DNA of 64,000 nt from Datnioides undecimradiatus (lineage: Eukaryota; Chordata; Actinopteri; Lobotiformes; Datnioididae): the NCBI GenBank assembly GCA_008933995.1, contig WARS01000029.1, forward strand, positions 24,393,879 to 24,457,878. Direction: 5' to 3'. The notes beneath the pieces were generated by a model. It was not told where the DNA came from and ran no database searches. It worked only from the letters and a program-made list of their open reading frames with translations. The position numbers were made by a program, and so were the translations under genes. Positions 43,010 through 56,552 of the stretch are shown piece after piece (the first letter of the stretch is position 1; the number at the start of each line of letters is the position of its first letter).

Positions 43010-43180
43010 TACTGTCTCCTGAGGAGGTGATTGGTCGGATGTACAGAGCGTATACAGCCTGTGGTTTGTCTCTGCCTCTCTGACCCCGGCATTAAAGGCT
43101 GGCTGCGCTGTCGGGGTAATTGCAGGATCCAGCCTGCCACTAAGTACAAGACCGATTCATAAAAATACTTTTTTTTCTTC
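43010..43180. promoter_or_regulatory. Candidate conserved non-coding island
   Basis: GATTGGTCGGATGTACAGAG, CCGGCATTAAAGGCTGGC and GGGGTAATTGCAGGATCC within 170 bp of repeat-free sequence. Texture-based call only. Confidence 0.28.
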
Positions 43181-46100
43181 TCCTTCTTTTTGTTTGTAAC
43201 TGTTTCCACATGATCTGTGGCGCTCGGTGGAGGGAGCACGTTGTAATCTAATACATAAATACCTTCAGAATAACAGGCAAACACACAGAGGAGCTGTGGG
43301 ACACACTGCAAACCATATAGAGAAAACAGCCTTGAACATGTGGATCATTGAAGGATTCACACACATGAGCATGTTGAGGATGATTTGCCGCCATGTGACG
43401 TCTCTGTCACGGCGACATTGGTGATGCTCTGCGACGCTTTTGAAGAAGAGACGAGCTCGTCAGAGTGTGTCAGGTGTTTCCAGGACGACGGGAACAGTCG
43501 GAGCAGCTGTGCATCCGCTGGGAGCAGATTACTGAACACTTTAACTGAACAATTATCATCCATGACCGACGCCATGATCAAGTCAATATGTCTTCTCTGA
43601 CCCGCCGGAGAGGAGCACGGATTTATTGCGCACGCCTGGGATCAATTAAAACGACTGACGTGCCTCCCCGTCAGTCGCTCACGCTCTCTGTCTCTCCAGA
43701 TGGTGGCGCTAGCACCGTGCAGTGCAGCCTGTCTGAGCTCGGCGATCCTGCGAGGGTCCACAGACACCACAAGATGCTGACATCATCTTCACTTTGCACA
43801 CATTCAGGTGAAAATCCCCCATCTTTCAGCCACGACGCTCTGAGAACGCTCGACTTTGACAGTGTGAAGTGTTTTGACAAAGGTTAAACTAACCTCTCGG
43901 GGTGAGCCTGAGGCAACAAGCGTGCAGTTAATGAGCTAATGAACCCAAACTGAAACCAACCGTGCTCCTGCTCTGCAGCAGAGGTGTGCCAGGCTGTGTG
44001 TTGGCATGTCAGACTTTGAATGTAACCCGTTTGTAGTAAAATGCATGTAAAAAAGAAAACAATTTAGGTCTTGAAAACTAAAGTTCAACACAGGTCCAGT
44101 CTGCGAAACAGGAGCACACGAGCAGGTGAAGCAGAACCTGACATGTTGAGGCCAAACCATCCTGATTAGAGTCGGTCTCCCAACACATTTGGCAAATTTC
44201 AGAATAATCAAATGAGCAAAAACAGCTAATGTGACGTGACCTGAACCCTGTAGGACCCTGGAGCTGTTGCCTGTTTGCTTCAGTAAACCTTCATGTTGTG
44301 GAGGAAGCGTGTCCAGTCTGCAGATCAGGGCTCATCAGTTCTGACAAAATCAGCTTTTAACCAACATAAGAAACCAACAAAGTTAAGATGGAGTGAAACA
44401 CCGGTGCTGAGGATGTGACCGAGCGGCGGTTTGTTTCACTGAGCTGGAACATTAGAATAACATCAGATTGCTGTTGTTGAGCTATCGTGGACACAGAAAC
44501 CACTTCTGTGGGATAATAAAACCTCGTATCTCAAGTTTGGAGGCTTTTCAGTCTTTTAAATGAGGTGAAACGTCTCGAACTCGTCCGTGAACAGTGAAAA
44601 CCGAAGACAAGCCTGTGTCTCTGCTAACGTTTTGCAGGTTTCGCAGTGAGCTGCAGGCTGTAAAATGTTACGATATGACATAATGGTCATAATTACAGCT
44701 CGTATCGAGCCCCACATCATCAAGTATGGATAGATTGTGGTCGTAGCGTGTGGAGTGTTGGTGTCATGTGATATATGACCAAAGGAAACTGAATGTGTCT
44801 TTGTGTGTCCTCGTGCTCGTGCACATACCAAAGATTTTAGAGGAAATGAGATGAAGAACAGCAACTGTCATCCGCGTCCAGCAACTGGCCACTGGGAATA
44901 TTTCTATATGTCTGTGCGTGTGTGTGTGTGTGTGTGTGTCTCAGTTGGCTAATCTGAGCTGGAGCAGATCTGCTGGTTGGCTGAGCTGAAAGCTGAGCTG
45001 CTGGGTATCGATCTGCAGCCTGTCTGAGTGCTGCGGCGGTGAAAACTGACTCCTGCGCTGTCAGCACGTCCATTAGCGCTCATCAGCTCGTCCACAGGAT
45101 GCACTGCAAAAAACAGACCCTACACCGCGATCGCCACCCAAATCTGTGTCCCACCTGCCCCGTTAAAGCAGGGATGAGATGCATTCATACATTTGACGCC
45201 TCGCAGAGTTCAGTCACTAAACAGCAAGTTCATCTGAACAGCAAGCCTTCTGCAGTCTCGCCTTGAGGTCGGTCTTTGTTTCTTTATCGGTAATAAGTTT
45301 TGTGATTTGTTGTGTGAAATGCATCAATAACTTTAAAGACTACTGCAGGGTCGCAGTGAGTGCAGCAGCAGAGATTAATAATAAGATAATGTTTGATTAA
45401 AAAGATCATTTTCACATTTCAGTGCAGCTCAGTTGGTTCATGAGCTGCAGGAAAATCGCGTCTGCCTGATTTAACTGTGGATTTTTTGCAGTGCAGGTCA
45501 GTCGGGGCACAGACACACAAACCTGGCATCAATATCTACTCTGAGTGGAAGAGAGAGGAAATTTGCTTCATACCTCAAAATCAGCGAACGAGTGTGACTG
45601 TGGACGGTGTTTCCTGAAATAAAGAGAACGGTCTGAAAATATTTGTTCCCATGAAGCTGCACAGCTGCCGCTTCCTGTTCGGTTCTCCGCTACAGCACAT
45701 CTAAAGCCCTCAGAGAGGTTATTTTTATAAATTCATTCAGCTTCTTATTCGCTTCTGTTCTCAGTCAGTCGTCTGTTCGCTCTCTGCCTGCTCGTCTCTC
45801 TCAGTTCAAGACACACAGACGAATTATAGACTCATACGACGCCTCATTAACGCTGCCCTGTTAAACTCTGCGACTTCCCAAAACTCCATCTGACCCTGAA
45901 CTCATCTTCTCCTGCACAGCACACACATCAGTATTGTCTTAAAGTAGGCCCAGAGTTATTAGTATTTATTTCTGACAACATAAATCTGAAGACATTCGAA
46001 TAAAATCACTGAAATCTGATAAAAATCATACTTTAACTGTTGTTAAAAGGCACAAATCAGTTGCTGGATTGTGTTTGAGCCCAGAGAAGTTGCAGTAGTC

Positions 46101-46264
46101 CGTCAAACTCAGGTTGTGATGTTATTATTGTGCAGTTGTGTGTCCCTGCTGTGCAAAACACACTTTTTCTTCCACACACATTTATGCTGGAAAACTCATC
46201 TCACCGCGTTTCCGACACATGCACCGTGTTCCTGGGACGGTCAAACAACCGAAACCATTCAACT
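43181..46264. other. Gene-free stretch
   Basis: Small open frames on both strands at 43380-43890 have no recognisable product or splice sites. A short GT tract lies at 44919-44939. Confidence 0.45.
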
Positions 46265-46560
46265 GCAAGGGCGGCCATGAGAACCACGTGGAAACACACA
46301 TAGCAACCAGAGCAGGGCCCTTAGCAACCACTGAGAATCACATTGAAAAGCGTAATTGTAACCCAGCAACACATTAGCAACCACTTAGCATTGATAATTA
46401 ACTCAAAACCCTTTAAAAGTCATTGGTAAACCTGCTAGCAAGCAATGATAACAACCAGCTAGCTACCACATGTACCTCTGACGACACTTAGCATCTGTTT
46501 AGCAGCCAGTTACAGCTAACTGGTAGCAGCACATTAGCTAATATACAAACAAACTGACAT
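46265..46560. repeat. Degenerate AGCAACCA-type repeat
   Basis: Many diverged copies of (T)AGCAACCA(C/G) and TAGC(A/T)A words (TAGCAACCAGAGC, TTAGCAACCACTG, TTAGCAACCACTTAGC, CAGCTAGCTACC), typical of an aged tandem repeat in fish genomes. A weaker tail lies at 46835-46870. Confidence 0.6.
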
Positions 46561-47172
46561 CATCAGGTGACCCAACACAACATCAGCAACACGTCTCCTT
46601 TAAAGCAAGAACATGAACATTTCTGAACCTTAACTTCCTGTAACCATGACAACGAGGCGCCCTTTACCATGAAAAAAACAAATACATGATTAGCCAGGTT
46701 GTTTTTGTGCCTGAACTTGTTGAGTTATAACATCATGAAACAGATGGTGAGCAGACAAACTATGTTTTTCAGTTTTCTTATTATTTTTTCATTATTATGC
46801 ATTAAACCTTGTACCTAATTGTAATTGGCAGCTAATCTGCAAGCAACCAGCTAGCACATTACCAGGACCTGCACCAAGCAAAAGCAATTTGCTAACTTAG
46901 TATTATTATTACTGAAGAAAGTGACCTTAAACAATCAAATGTGTGGATAAAAGACAGAATTTTTATTATGTGGTAACTTTTATGTGTCTGTCTGAGTCTC
47001 ATTTCAACGACTGAACATCATCCAAACACACAGGCATCAGCTGTAAAACATATCTGTGTTGTCTGCTGCTGTTATCCAGCATCACTGCTCCTGTGTTTTA
47101 AGCGTTGCCGTGCAGAGCTGGAAACACGAGCTACATAAAGCAGTGAATCAGAGCCAGCAGCTTGAGGGTTGA

Positions 47173-47175
<3 letters not shown>

Positions 47176-47220
<45 letters not shown>
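47176..47220. repeat. (AC)n microsatellite
   Basis: AC repeat with ATAC variant at the end. Confidence 0.92.
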
Positions 47221-47379
47221 ATAGTCTGACCTATTTTCAAATGCCACAACAAAAACTAGGGGAGCACAAGAAGCGCAGCGGAGATAAAAGACGGTGGAGA
47301 TAAAGGGAATTAAAAGAAATGTGCATTTTAATCACATGCTCGTTTCAGGCCTGCTGTCAGCTGCAGGATCGGGTGTTCT

Positions 47380-47760
47380 GCCTGTGTTTTGGTCTCTGTG
47401 CAATGCTGACTACGCTCCATTACTGCCACTCCGGTGATGGTAATCCAACTCTGACAGACCTTTCATAGCGTATGTGGCTTTTTTAGAAGTGAACGCTGAG
47501 ACCGAGGGCAAAATAACAGATTAACAACCCTAATTTGTCCTGAGGTTTTAATGGCCAAAATTATACGCAATCCTCCCCCTTCTTCTATCAATCTAAGTGT
47601 CTCTGCGGTCGGTTTGAATTCACATTTATAGGCGGCCATGTGCTTTCAATTTCTCCTGTGGACTAATAAAGGCCATTTGAGAAAGGGGCATTTTGATTGG
47701 GTGATTTTTCTTTTTTTCCCTTTTATGAAAACCTCAGCGCTGCGGAGCGTGGATGTTTGA
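47380..47760. promoter_or_regulatory. Candidate conserved non-coding island
   Basis: About 380 bp with CCATTACTGCCAC, GGTGATGGTAATCC, CAGATTAACAACCCTAATTTG, GGACTAATAAAGGCC, CATTTTGATTGGGTG and CCTTTTATGAAAACC. It is the densest cluster of homeodomain, PBX-like and MEF2-like words in the window and free of simple repeats. Confidence 0.38.
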
Positions 47761-50700
47761 CAGTTACAAACGCTGCTCTGGCAGGTTCATGTTTCTTCCA
47801 ACCAGCCGTCGGGAGGATTGATTCGTTAAACTGACGCAAATGTGGACAGAGGACGAACACACATACACACACACACACGCAGCCATAACCTGGATTCAAT
47901 AATCCAGACTGCTCTATTAAGATGAGAGGACCAACATACGCTGCCACTGTCAGGGAAACTTAATGTAAAACTACAGTGGCAAAGAAAGGTCAACAAACTC
48001 TAATCTGCTCCATCAGATTGTGGAAACTTCTCAGACAAGAGCCGGACTGTTTTGTCTCCGCTCTTTACTGAAAATCAGTTGTTTCCGTTTGCTGCAGTTT
48101 GAGCCGTAAATACTCGGGCCCGCTGATGGAAATCAGATAAACCACATTTTCAAATCTCACACATTAAGTTTTATATCGTTTCTGATTTTCTGCTCGGGGT
48201 AAATTCATCACAGCGTCATCGTGTTTTTCCATTTTCCACCAGATTCGTTTTACCTGGGGAGCTCTTCATGCCACATCTGTGTTTCCTGACACATCGTCTC
48301 ACAGGGGAAAAGGTTTCGCTGTGACATTACTTCCTCTTTAGAGTCAACCAATCACAACCAAAACCAATCCAAAGCTACAAGCGTCACAAAATGCCATTAA
48401 AACACAAATTGTCGATTTCCACTGCGGCCTCTGAAACATTTGATCTGGAAGGAGAAAAATGTCTCTAAGTGGGAACTGATGTGGTTTTATACTCTACAGG
48501 TTAAGGACATGGATCGTTTGCTGAGGAGACATAAATTCACTTTATCATCATCTGGTTTCCCACAGTCCGCAACGATGTGGCTGCTGCATGCTTCACCCGC
48601 TGCTGTCAGTTCACAAAGAACACTGACACCTGTCACTGACGAGCGCACAGACCCCAGATCAGCTGGTTATGGTGAAAAAGAGGTGGCTGCACAAAGCTAC
48701 AAGACACCAAAGGGAACTTGTACAAATGCTAATGATGTGTTAAAATAACTGTGCCACACCAAACACGTGAAAAACGCTGTCTGAGCAAGCTAGCTAGCAA
48801 GCTAGACATTTTAAGCAATTATAAACATGATTATTAACATGATTATTAACAGAAATACAATGCAGTATGAGAATGCAAACATGAGAGGTGTTCAGCAGCT
48901 GCATGCTAGCTGCTGCTAACGCTAGCCTGGAGCTGGAGCTGCAGAGGGTTGCAGCAATATGCTAACCGTAACCCTAACCCTAACCCATTTTACTAAAGAC
49001 ATTTTGACATGAATAAAGTATCACTGATGATAAAAGTCACACTGATGTTTTTATGAAGAGTAAAATGTGTGTAAAAGGTGAATTCAGACCTTATTTTACT
49101 GTTTTGTGGCCACCGGGCGCAGCACTGACAGAAACCCTCTGCCATTTTTGATTTTAGATGATTCGTATTGGAAGATGCGGCTCTCTGTCGACATGAATCA
49201 TGTTTTCTGTTATGTTTACATTAACCTGACACGCCAGATGGTTTGTTCTGCACAAACATCTGGAGAGTCGTCCTTAGAAGCTGTTTGGCACTTTCAGAAA
49301 AGCACTTGGCAGGTGACGGGATGATCCGTCTGTCTACTCCCGTCTATCACAGCCTGACTTCAACCAATCAGATCAACAAATCATATGACATCGTACTGAA
49401 AACATCTTTTTCATCAAGGAAAGCTCTCAGTGAAGTTCTTTGCACTGTTGTCGATGTAACTGACATGATCGTAGCATCTAAGCTAATCTCTTCAAGAGCT
49501 GCTGCAGCTTCTCAACATTCACATGACATCTAAACCATGCAGGTAGCTGCCAGTCATCGCTCAGGAAGCTGAGTGGTCCAAAGCTTGCTGCACAAGCTCA
49601 TAACGTGAAGCCTTGAAAGGTGAATTTCACATTCCTTTTGTGCATTTTTCCCACTTTAGAGTTCAAATTTCAACATTTACCCCACAACACATTAAATACA
49701 ACTCTGTTTCGTCAACTAGTCGCAGTGCCTGCGAGTGTATATGTGTGGTATTAGTGCAGCCCGTCAAATGAATCAGTAATCAGTGGATGCACAATGCAAC
49801 AGGCAAACAAAGCCCCTGCAGGTTTTCAAAGTGCAGTGAAATACACGGACACTGTTGCACAGTCAAACATTCGACAACCCTTCAACGCTCTGCAGAAAAC
49901 TGAGCAGAGATCATTTAAAGTATGATTTGTGTAAAACTGTGTGAAGAGACCCAGCGCAGGGATCCTTTGTGGGATTTTTGCAGGTCTGCAAAATATCGAC
50001 TGTAATTCAAACACAAAAGCTGCAACCTCAGCCCATTTTCCCTCATCCCCTCCTAACAAAGCCTGTGTTTAAGTTGCCTCCCAGTCTGCTATGTCTGTAC
50101 TGTATGTCTGCATATAGCATGACTCATCCCTTCATCCCCCAGTGGGATAGTCAGAGGAACACTTCATAGGAAAGCCTCCCGCACGCTGTAATGTAGCCTC
50201 CAACCAATCAGCCAAGGGTTCAGCTCTCTGCTTCTGCTCGTATCGCCTCAGGGGAAACATCTCCTCACTCTGAAATACAAAATTTCATCGCGAAGGCTCT
50301 CACACCAGCTCAAGATGCATTTTACGCTTTTAAAGTTTGTATCCAAGTTGTGTTTTTATGAATAAATCATAAAACAATTCACCACATACCATCGCAGTTA
50401 AGACATCCTCCGAAAATGATGTAATTATAACAATAACAAACCTGCTGCAGCTGGAAAAGTCTCAAACATTAAATATGTACGATATCAGCAGCGTTGCATA
50501 AGGACTCGCTCTGCACCGGCTGATTTAAATACACAGCAGCTTCCCACATGTGGGACCAAATCAGTTTCTTCTCACACACGCAACCTTCATCCTTCCTGCA
50601 GTTTAAACATTATTTCTGTTGCATCTCAACGCTGCAGAGGGAAACATGGAAAGTTACTGATTTCAGCTTCACATACACACCAAATACACACTCACACACG

Positions 50701-51499
50701 CCCACACAGCCACGGGCACATGCAACAGCTAACACGTTAGTCCTAATTTATGCATTTGACCTAGTTTTGACTAACATGTTAGAACATATTAAAGTCATAC
50801 TGTCTGCAGCCCTCAGAGATGCAGTGTTTTAGGAGGATCTACAGGCAGAAATTAAATATAATAATGTTTTCAAGGCAGCATAACCGGCTGAAAATAAGAA
50901 GTGTCATGTCTTTTAAGCTGAGAGAGAGAGAGGCTCCTCTTCTACGGTAGCCCAGAATGGACACACCGAACAGCTGGTGCGGTGCAGCTGTATCTAGGCT
51001 CTGCTGAGGGTTTTCAGTTGTTTGCAACCTGCAAACTCACCACTAGATGCCACCAAATTCTACAAACTGCTCCTTTAATCATCTCCCATATTTATTTCCT
51101 GCAGGTTTTAACACTTTAGTTAGAAACTATGCAATGGTTATATTATTTTTATACTTGGTTAGCACCGTGTAGCCCCCTGAAGACATGCAGTTGCAACACG
51201 AACTGTTTAAAGTTTGCAGAGGAGGTGCATGTCAAACAAGATGTGCTGCAAAGCCTTTAGCATGTTTCCTCCTGCTGCTGTAAATTCCCACCTGATTAAA
51301 AAGTCAAAACGACCTTCAGGCGAAGAAAGACAGTCCGGTTTATCTGCCGCTGCTCCCGTGTCCCCAGATCAATCAGACGTCGTGCTCTGCAGGAACGAGT
51401 GGATTTGATCTCATCCTGTCCAAGTTTCAGATTTCACATCATTTGACCTTTTTCCCAATACAACCCAAACTCTCCACATTAATTCAACATTACCACAGC
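47761..51499. other. Gene-free stretch
   Basis: Contains a short telomere-like repeat at 48963-48986 and a repeat end (CCACTAGATGCCACC ... CTGCTCCTTTAA, 51039-51077). ORFs up to about 100 codons lack homology. Confidence 0.5.
48963..48986. repeat. Short interstitial telomere-like repeat
   Basis: TAACCGTAACCCTAACCCTA ACCC: three perfect CCCTAA-type units preceded by one variant. Confidence 0.85.
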
Positions 51500-51830
51500 C
51501 AGCGCCTCCTCCTCCTTCTATAAATCTGTCCTTCACTTAAAATGGGAGCAGGGTAATTGCAGCAAGCACCTCCGCAGTTATATCAGACCCATAATGCACC
51601 TGGCAAAGCTCCCAGAATCCATTACTCTGGCACAGAACCAGAACCAGAGGAAAACTGCGCCTCCCATCTTCTGAGTTCAAAGCCAAGCAGACATTTAGCT
51701 GCGTGGCTTCTCATGCAGAATGCTTCTAAAAATACGTCTGTATATGTGGGTTTCATTTACTTATTCATACATCTCTTCTTTATGCTGCTTTCTGTCTTTG
51801 TGTGAGGCGTTTGCACTGATCACGGACACT
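51500..51830. promoter_or_regulatory. Candidate conserved non-coding island
   Basis: Includes CAGGGTAATTGCAGC, CAGTTATATCAGACC, CATAATGCACC, CTAAAAATACG and TTATGCTGC words over 330 bp with no simple repeat. Confidence 0.3.
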
Positions 51831-54800
51831 TGTGGGCCAGACGCGCAGACGACAATGTGGAAAAATGTTCTGTTCTGCGTTTTTAGCTTCCTGTTGAAGT
51901 TTGTGTCTGCACTAAAACAACAAACCTGCAGAAAAAATGCTCAACTCTCTTCTCTTTTTAAGACTTTTAAGGTTTAATAGTCCAATTATAGCCTTACAGG
52001 GTAAATCTTTCCCATAATGCAACACAGATGTCATCACTAACATCTCTCTCTCTCTCTGTTTCTGACATCAGACAGCTGTGACGTGATCGCAGGTCATAAA
52101 AGCCATCAAGTAACTAAAGGAAGCAGTAATCCTGAGCCTTCAGAGACAGACACTCTCAGTGCGGGTAAACACAGAATGATGTCAACAGCAACTTAGACGT
52201 GTTTCAGTGAGCTGTTTGGACGAGATCGCAAACTGATTTACGAACACGGCCATGTTGGAATCAGGGACGCACAGCGGTCCCCAATGTGGCTCGTGGGTCA
52301 ACATAAAACTCTAAACACAACAAACGCTGCTTTAATATGGATATATGATGCCTTTCAGCTGGTTCATTTAGTTTTCATTTAGTTTCCAGACACCTTAGGT
52401 TGGTTTTCAGACTCCGGAAGTTGGGAAACTCAACAGACTGCAAGGCATTTTTCCCCACAAAGACCTGCCTCTGATTGGCTACTGAACCTTGCTTGGTTAA
52501 ATGTCTGAGTCAGAGCCAATCAGAATCAAAACCCAAAATCCAAGATGGCTGCTTTGCTCCTAAGCAGTAATACACAGCTCATCTGCACTTCTGCCTGATT
52601 TGTTTCCCGACTTCTGTCCAAACACACACTGGAGCAGTGTTTTTATGTGTTGTTATCAGCTGATGATGCTAACTGTGGCTAACTGGGCTAAAGCAACCCC
52701 ACTTCCCTTTTTCCGGCTTGTTGTGGTGCGACACTGCAGTTCAGATGCGACGGTGGACCCGACAGAAGTGAATTAAATGCATTAATTTGAGAGCAGAGCT
52801 GAATGTTGAACTGCTGAAAATCATATCTGTGACTGTTTCATGAGCTGACGTGAGACTGGGTTCTTCAGAAAACTGCATCTGAACTTGAGATCCACGATCA
52901 AGAGCGGCCAACCAAATCCTTTCCAAAGCTCCTGGCCCCAGCTGACACTTCAGATATTAAATATTACAGGACGTCAGTCAGATCAGTGCAGGAAACATTA
53001 AAGGAGTGTGTGGTGGAGATATCCCTTAATGCAGAGCTCTTAAACCACAAAACACACCTTTCTTTTTAAATACAGAGGTCTAAATGTGGACTGTGCAGCT
53101 GTTGTGTTCACCCTGAGAGGAACAGCATCGCAGGAGAAGAGACAGAAAGGAGGAGACGCTGGAAAATCAGCAGGAAAGACGGAAACTCTTTGACTCATGC
53201 AGAGCTTCGGTTGCCACATCATCTTCCCAAAAACACCTTCAGTACGTAGTCATTACCACAGAGCCGAGGCAAGCCTGGACAGCTCTGACAGCCAGCGCTA
53301 CGCTAACATTAGCAGAGCCTCGTTTCTCAAGAGCTCCTCATCACAACTGCAGCTCCAGCTTCAGATCACGTTTTCTTACCTGCTCAAACTCTCTGAGGCT
53401 GTGCATCTGTACTGGCGGGCCTTTGTCCGTCTCATCACACGAGAAATCTGCACACACAAAATAAAAAGACGTCAACAGATCGAAGCAAACATGTTTTTCT
53501 GAGGAAACTCGACGGGACGGTGAAGAAAGACCTCGTGGTTGCTCAGATTATCTGTCTCAATCGTCCTTTTCCACAGCAGGAACCCAGCAACCTGTAACTG
53601 TGGGCTGTTGTGAGATTTGTCATTAGGTTGTGTTTATGTTGCGTTGTCCAAACCATTACAGTTGAACCTCCAGGTCATTCTGGGGTCAACACAAGCTGAT
53701 TAGTTGCTTAAACCAACGCCCAGCACGAAACACAGTCATCCCCAGCCCGTCACTCAGTCTTCAACACACTCAGTCTTCAACACACTCGGAGCAGCTTTAG
53801 CTTCATTTATCAACATGAACTCGACTCTGATGGACAATCAGCAACTCTGTTAATATAAGAAATAGACAAACGGCCAAGACGATCGCAGTTTGTTTAGGTC
53901 TGAGCCCAAAAACTACTTTACGACCGCAGTTCGGGAATGTTAGGTGTGCTGAAAAGTGCCAACAGCTTCTTCTGACCAGGTGTGACGTCAGGAGCTGTTT
54001 ATTATGATCGATATTAATCATGTTTCATGTCGTCTGCTGCGTGTTTCGTCACCATCTCTGCCTGAGGAACCTTGTGTTCCAGTCTTGGGTTTTAGGTTGC
54101 AGCTTTGACTGCAGCTCCATCTCAGCGATTTTGAGTCTTTTAGCTTTGTTCCTTTTCCTAAATGACCGCACGTCGTCATCAACAGAGACGTGCTCGAAGG
54201 TCTGGTTTCAGAACGGGGTCGAAAACAAGAACCAACAAATAAATAAACAAACAGGAAACCTTCATGTTTATCAGTCCTGAAAACAACACATTATTTGTGA
54301 CGACCAATCAGAAGCTGAAGATGTGTGGAAGCAGGAGCATCATCTGAACTTGGCAGGAAACAGAGGAACCAAGCAGAACCTAAAACAATGGTTCCATGAT
54401 GTCGTCACTGTGTCCGACCTCGTTCTAAGCCGTGGTTTATCGACTCAAATGTTCTTCATCAACCGGTGAAGGTTGCTCAGTTGCCTTGTAACTGAAGATG
54501 TAGATGTTTCCATTACTCTGAGCATTTTAAGGACTTGTAGCTTCAGAGTCTGACTCCTCCTTTGCTGATGAAGACTTGAAGCTTTGAGTAGAAATTGCTT
54601 TGTCGACACTTTTTGTGACCAGAGTAAGACCGGCAGCGTTTTCAGAGAAGCACACACAGAGCGGGTTTGTCCAGCAGGCCGTGCTTAACACAAATAAATG
54701 CACTTCATCTGTGAACCGCGCCGTTTAAGAGTCCTCATAAATCCCGCTGCAAATGTTCCACTGTTACTGAGAATCATCGCCCCAACAGAACGGGGCTGAA

Positions 54801-55009
54801 GTCTAAACACCTCGGGGCTCTCTGAGCAGCATCTCCGGGACGTCCTGATCAACCCTCGCCTCATTATAACCCTATTAAACCTGGATATATGGGCCGTGTC
54901 CACACACACACACAGAAACGACATGCTGTATTCCCGTCCAGCTGAAACACTTCCAGAGGCCTTAAGACGTCTCAAAGCCAAACTTATCCTCTCTAAAAGG
55001 CCAGGAGCG
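51831..55009. other. Gene-free stretch
   Basis: Bases 52400-52760 resemble a dispersed element (GCCAATCAGAATCAAAACCC, CAAGATGGCTGC). Nothing coding is supported elsewhere. Confidence 0.45.
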
Positions 55010-55300
55010 TTCCCAGAAAACTCCGCACAGGAGGGATTTGTACAATAGTTTGTCTTTTATTCCTCTGAAAGCGGGGCCAGTTGGTTCGTAGCTGCGTAGG
55101 GTGGGGGTGGTGGAGCGCCAGATCCCGAGGGGTGTAATCAAGACGGCTTTGGCAGAGCGCAGATTTCTGACGGTTCCTTAAAATTGCGGCACATTAAATA
55201 TTATTAAAAAGCTGCTCTGTGAACGTAAAAAGGTAGAAGGTATTCTGGACGCAGGCCCGGAGCCGCCAGCGTGCAACACGTTACACAACGCTGATATGAA
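55010..55300. promoter_or_regulatory. Candidate conserved non-coding island
   Basis: Includes GTACAATAGTTTGTCTTTTAT (SOX-like ACAATAG, ACAAA complement), GGTGTAATCAAGACGG and CATTAAATATTATTAAAAAGC. Repeat-free. Confidence 0.32.
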
Positions 55301-55489
55301 TGACGCAGCGGTGCAACCACGCAAACACACACAAATATGGTGTGTTGCTGTACTTGTGAGGACCCTGAAGTTTAAATGAACAGTTTCTGAAACACCTGCA
55401 CTCGTTTCTCCGTCGGAAACATCCTCAGTGCTCGTTACAGGTCCAACAAACGAGATGCAGCAGGTTAATCCCTGAGTTTTATGGCTGTT

Positions 55490-55775
55490 GGTGCTGGAGC
55501 CTCCGTGACGTCATGCACTGGTCTATGGAGTCCAGCTCTGACGCCTCATGTTTCACAGTTTGCTGTCGCCATCTTGGATTTTTGGAGCCTAAAGTGACCA
55601 AATGCCCCCTGCACCACATGTCAATCACATTTGGTGCTAATCTCACTGTAATGAGGAAGACTTGAAACCAACTGACACCACAACTTCAACAGTAGCAATT
55701 AGAAGGTCGGGCTAGCTGTTTCCCCCTGCTTCCAGCCTTTATGCTAAGCTAAGCTAACCAGATCCTGCCCACAGC
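55490..55775 (-). repeat. Dispersed teleost repeat fragments
   Basis: The first part (GGTCTATGGAGTCC, CGCCATCTTGGATTTTTGGAG) resembles the element at 40.1-40.5 kb. The second part (CTGTTTCCCCCTGCTTCCAG, CTTTATGCTAAGCTAAGC) is the reverse orientation of the element at 28.66 kb. Confidence 0.6.
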
Positions 55776-56499
55776 TCTGTGCTTAACACACTGCAACAAG
55801 ACAGACAAGAGATTTCTATCTCTGTCCATCTTCTCATGTGGGAAACAAAGCAGACACAGTGTTGAAGACTGAGGCTGCACAGATCAGATATTAGAGTGAA
55901 TTCCCCGGAGAGGAGCTGACTGACTTTAAATTTATAGAAACTTCTAAGAAACAATACATTTCCATGTAAACCCCTCTCACACTTACTCTGGTTCATAGTT
56001 TTTATAGTTATTGAGAGTCTGTGCAGGGTTTTTTTAGGAAAAGTGCAACAAACTACTTTGTCATTTCTTGGTTTTCTCTGAAACCTGCAAACAGATCATC
56101 AGGAGCTCTCTAATAATATATTCTTAGTACCAAATTACAAAGTCCTGTCTGAGAAATTATAATTACATACCTGTGAAATTAAAAGTTAGACCCATTTTCC
56201 CTGCCATGCTGGCTGAAAGGAGCCTAAATGTGAAGTATACAAGAACACACACTCACACACACACACACACACACACCTATGGGTGGGGTGTTGGCTGTTA
56301 GTAACACACTCAGTCATTCACGGAGTCATGGCGCAACATGCTGCTGCTCCTGTAAATAGCTAATTAGTCAACAGAGGAGCTTGTATCAGGAGAGGGCGGG
56401 AAAACTGACGACATGTTTGTTTTGTTTCTGCTGGAAAGTTTAAAATCAACGAGCACTTTCAGAGCGAAGAGTGAAGCGAGTGTCGGAGCGTGGACTCAC

Positions 56500-56552
56500 C
56501 CATCGTAGGTCCGATGCTCCTCGGCCTGGCCCGTCTCTCTGCGCCACAGTGC
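56500..56552 (-). other. Candidate 53 bp exon on the minus strand
   Basis: Bounded in minus sense by an excellent acceptor (GCATGTCTCTTGTTTCAG) and donor (GG/GTGAGTCC). One frame reads ALWRRETGQAEEHRTYDG, another TVAQRDGPGRGASDLRW. I recognise neither. Its strand matches pde4dip, so it may be a distal 5' exon of that gene or belong to an unseen gene. No partner exon could be phased with it. Confidence 0.35.
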
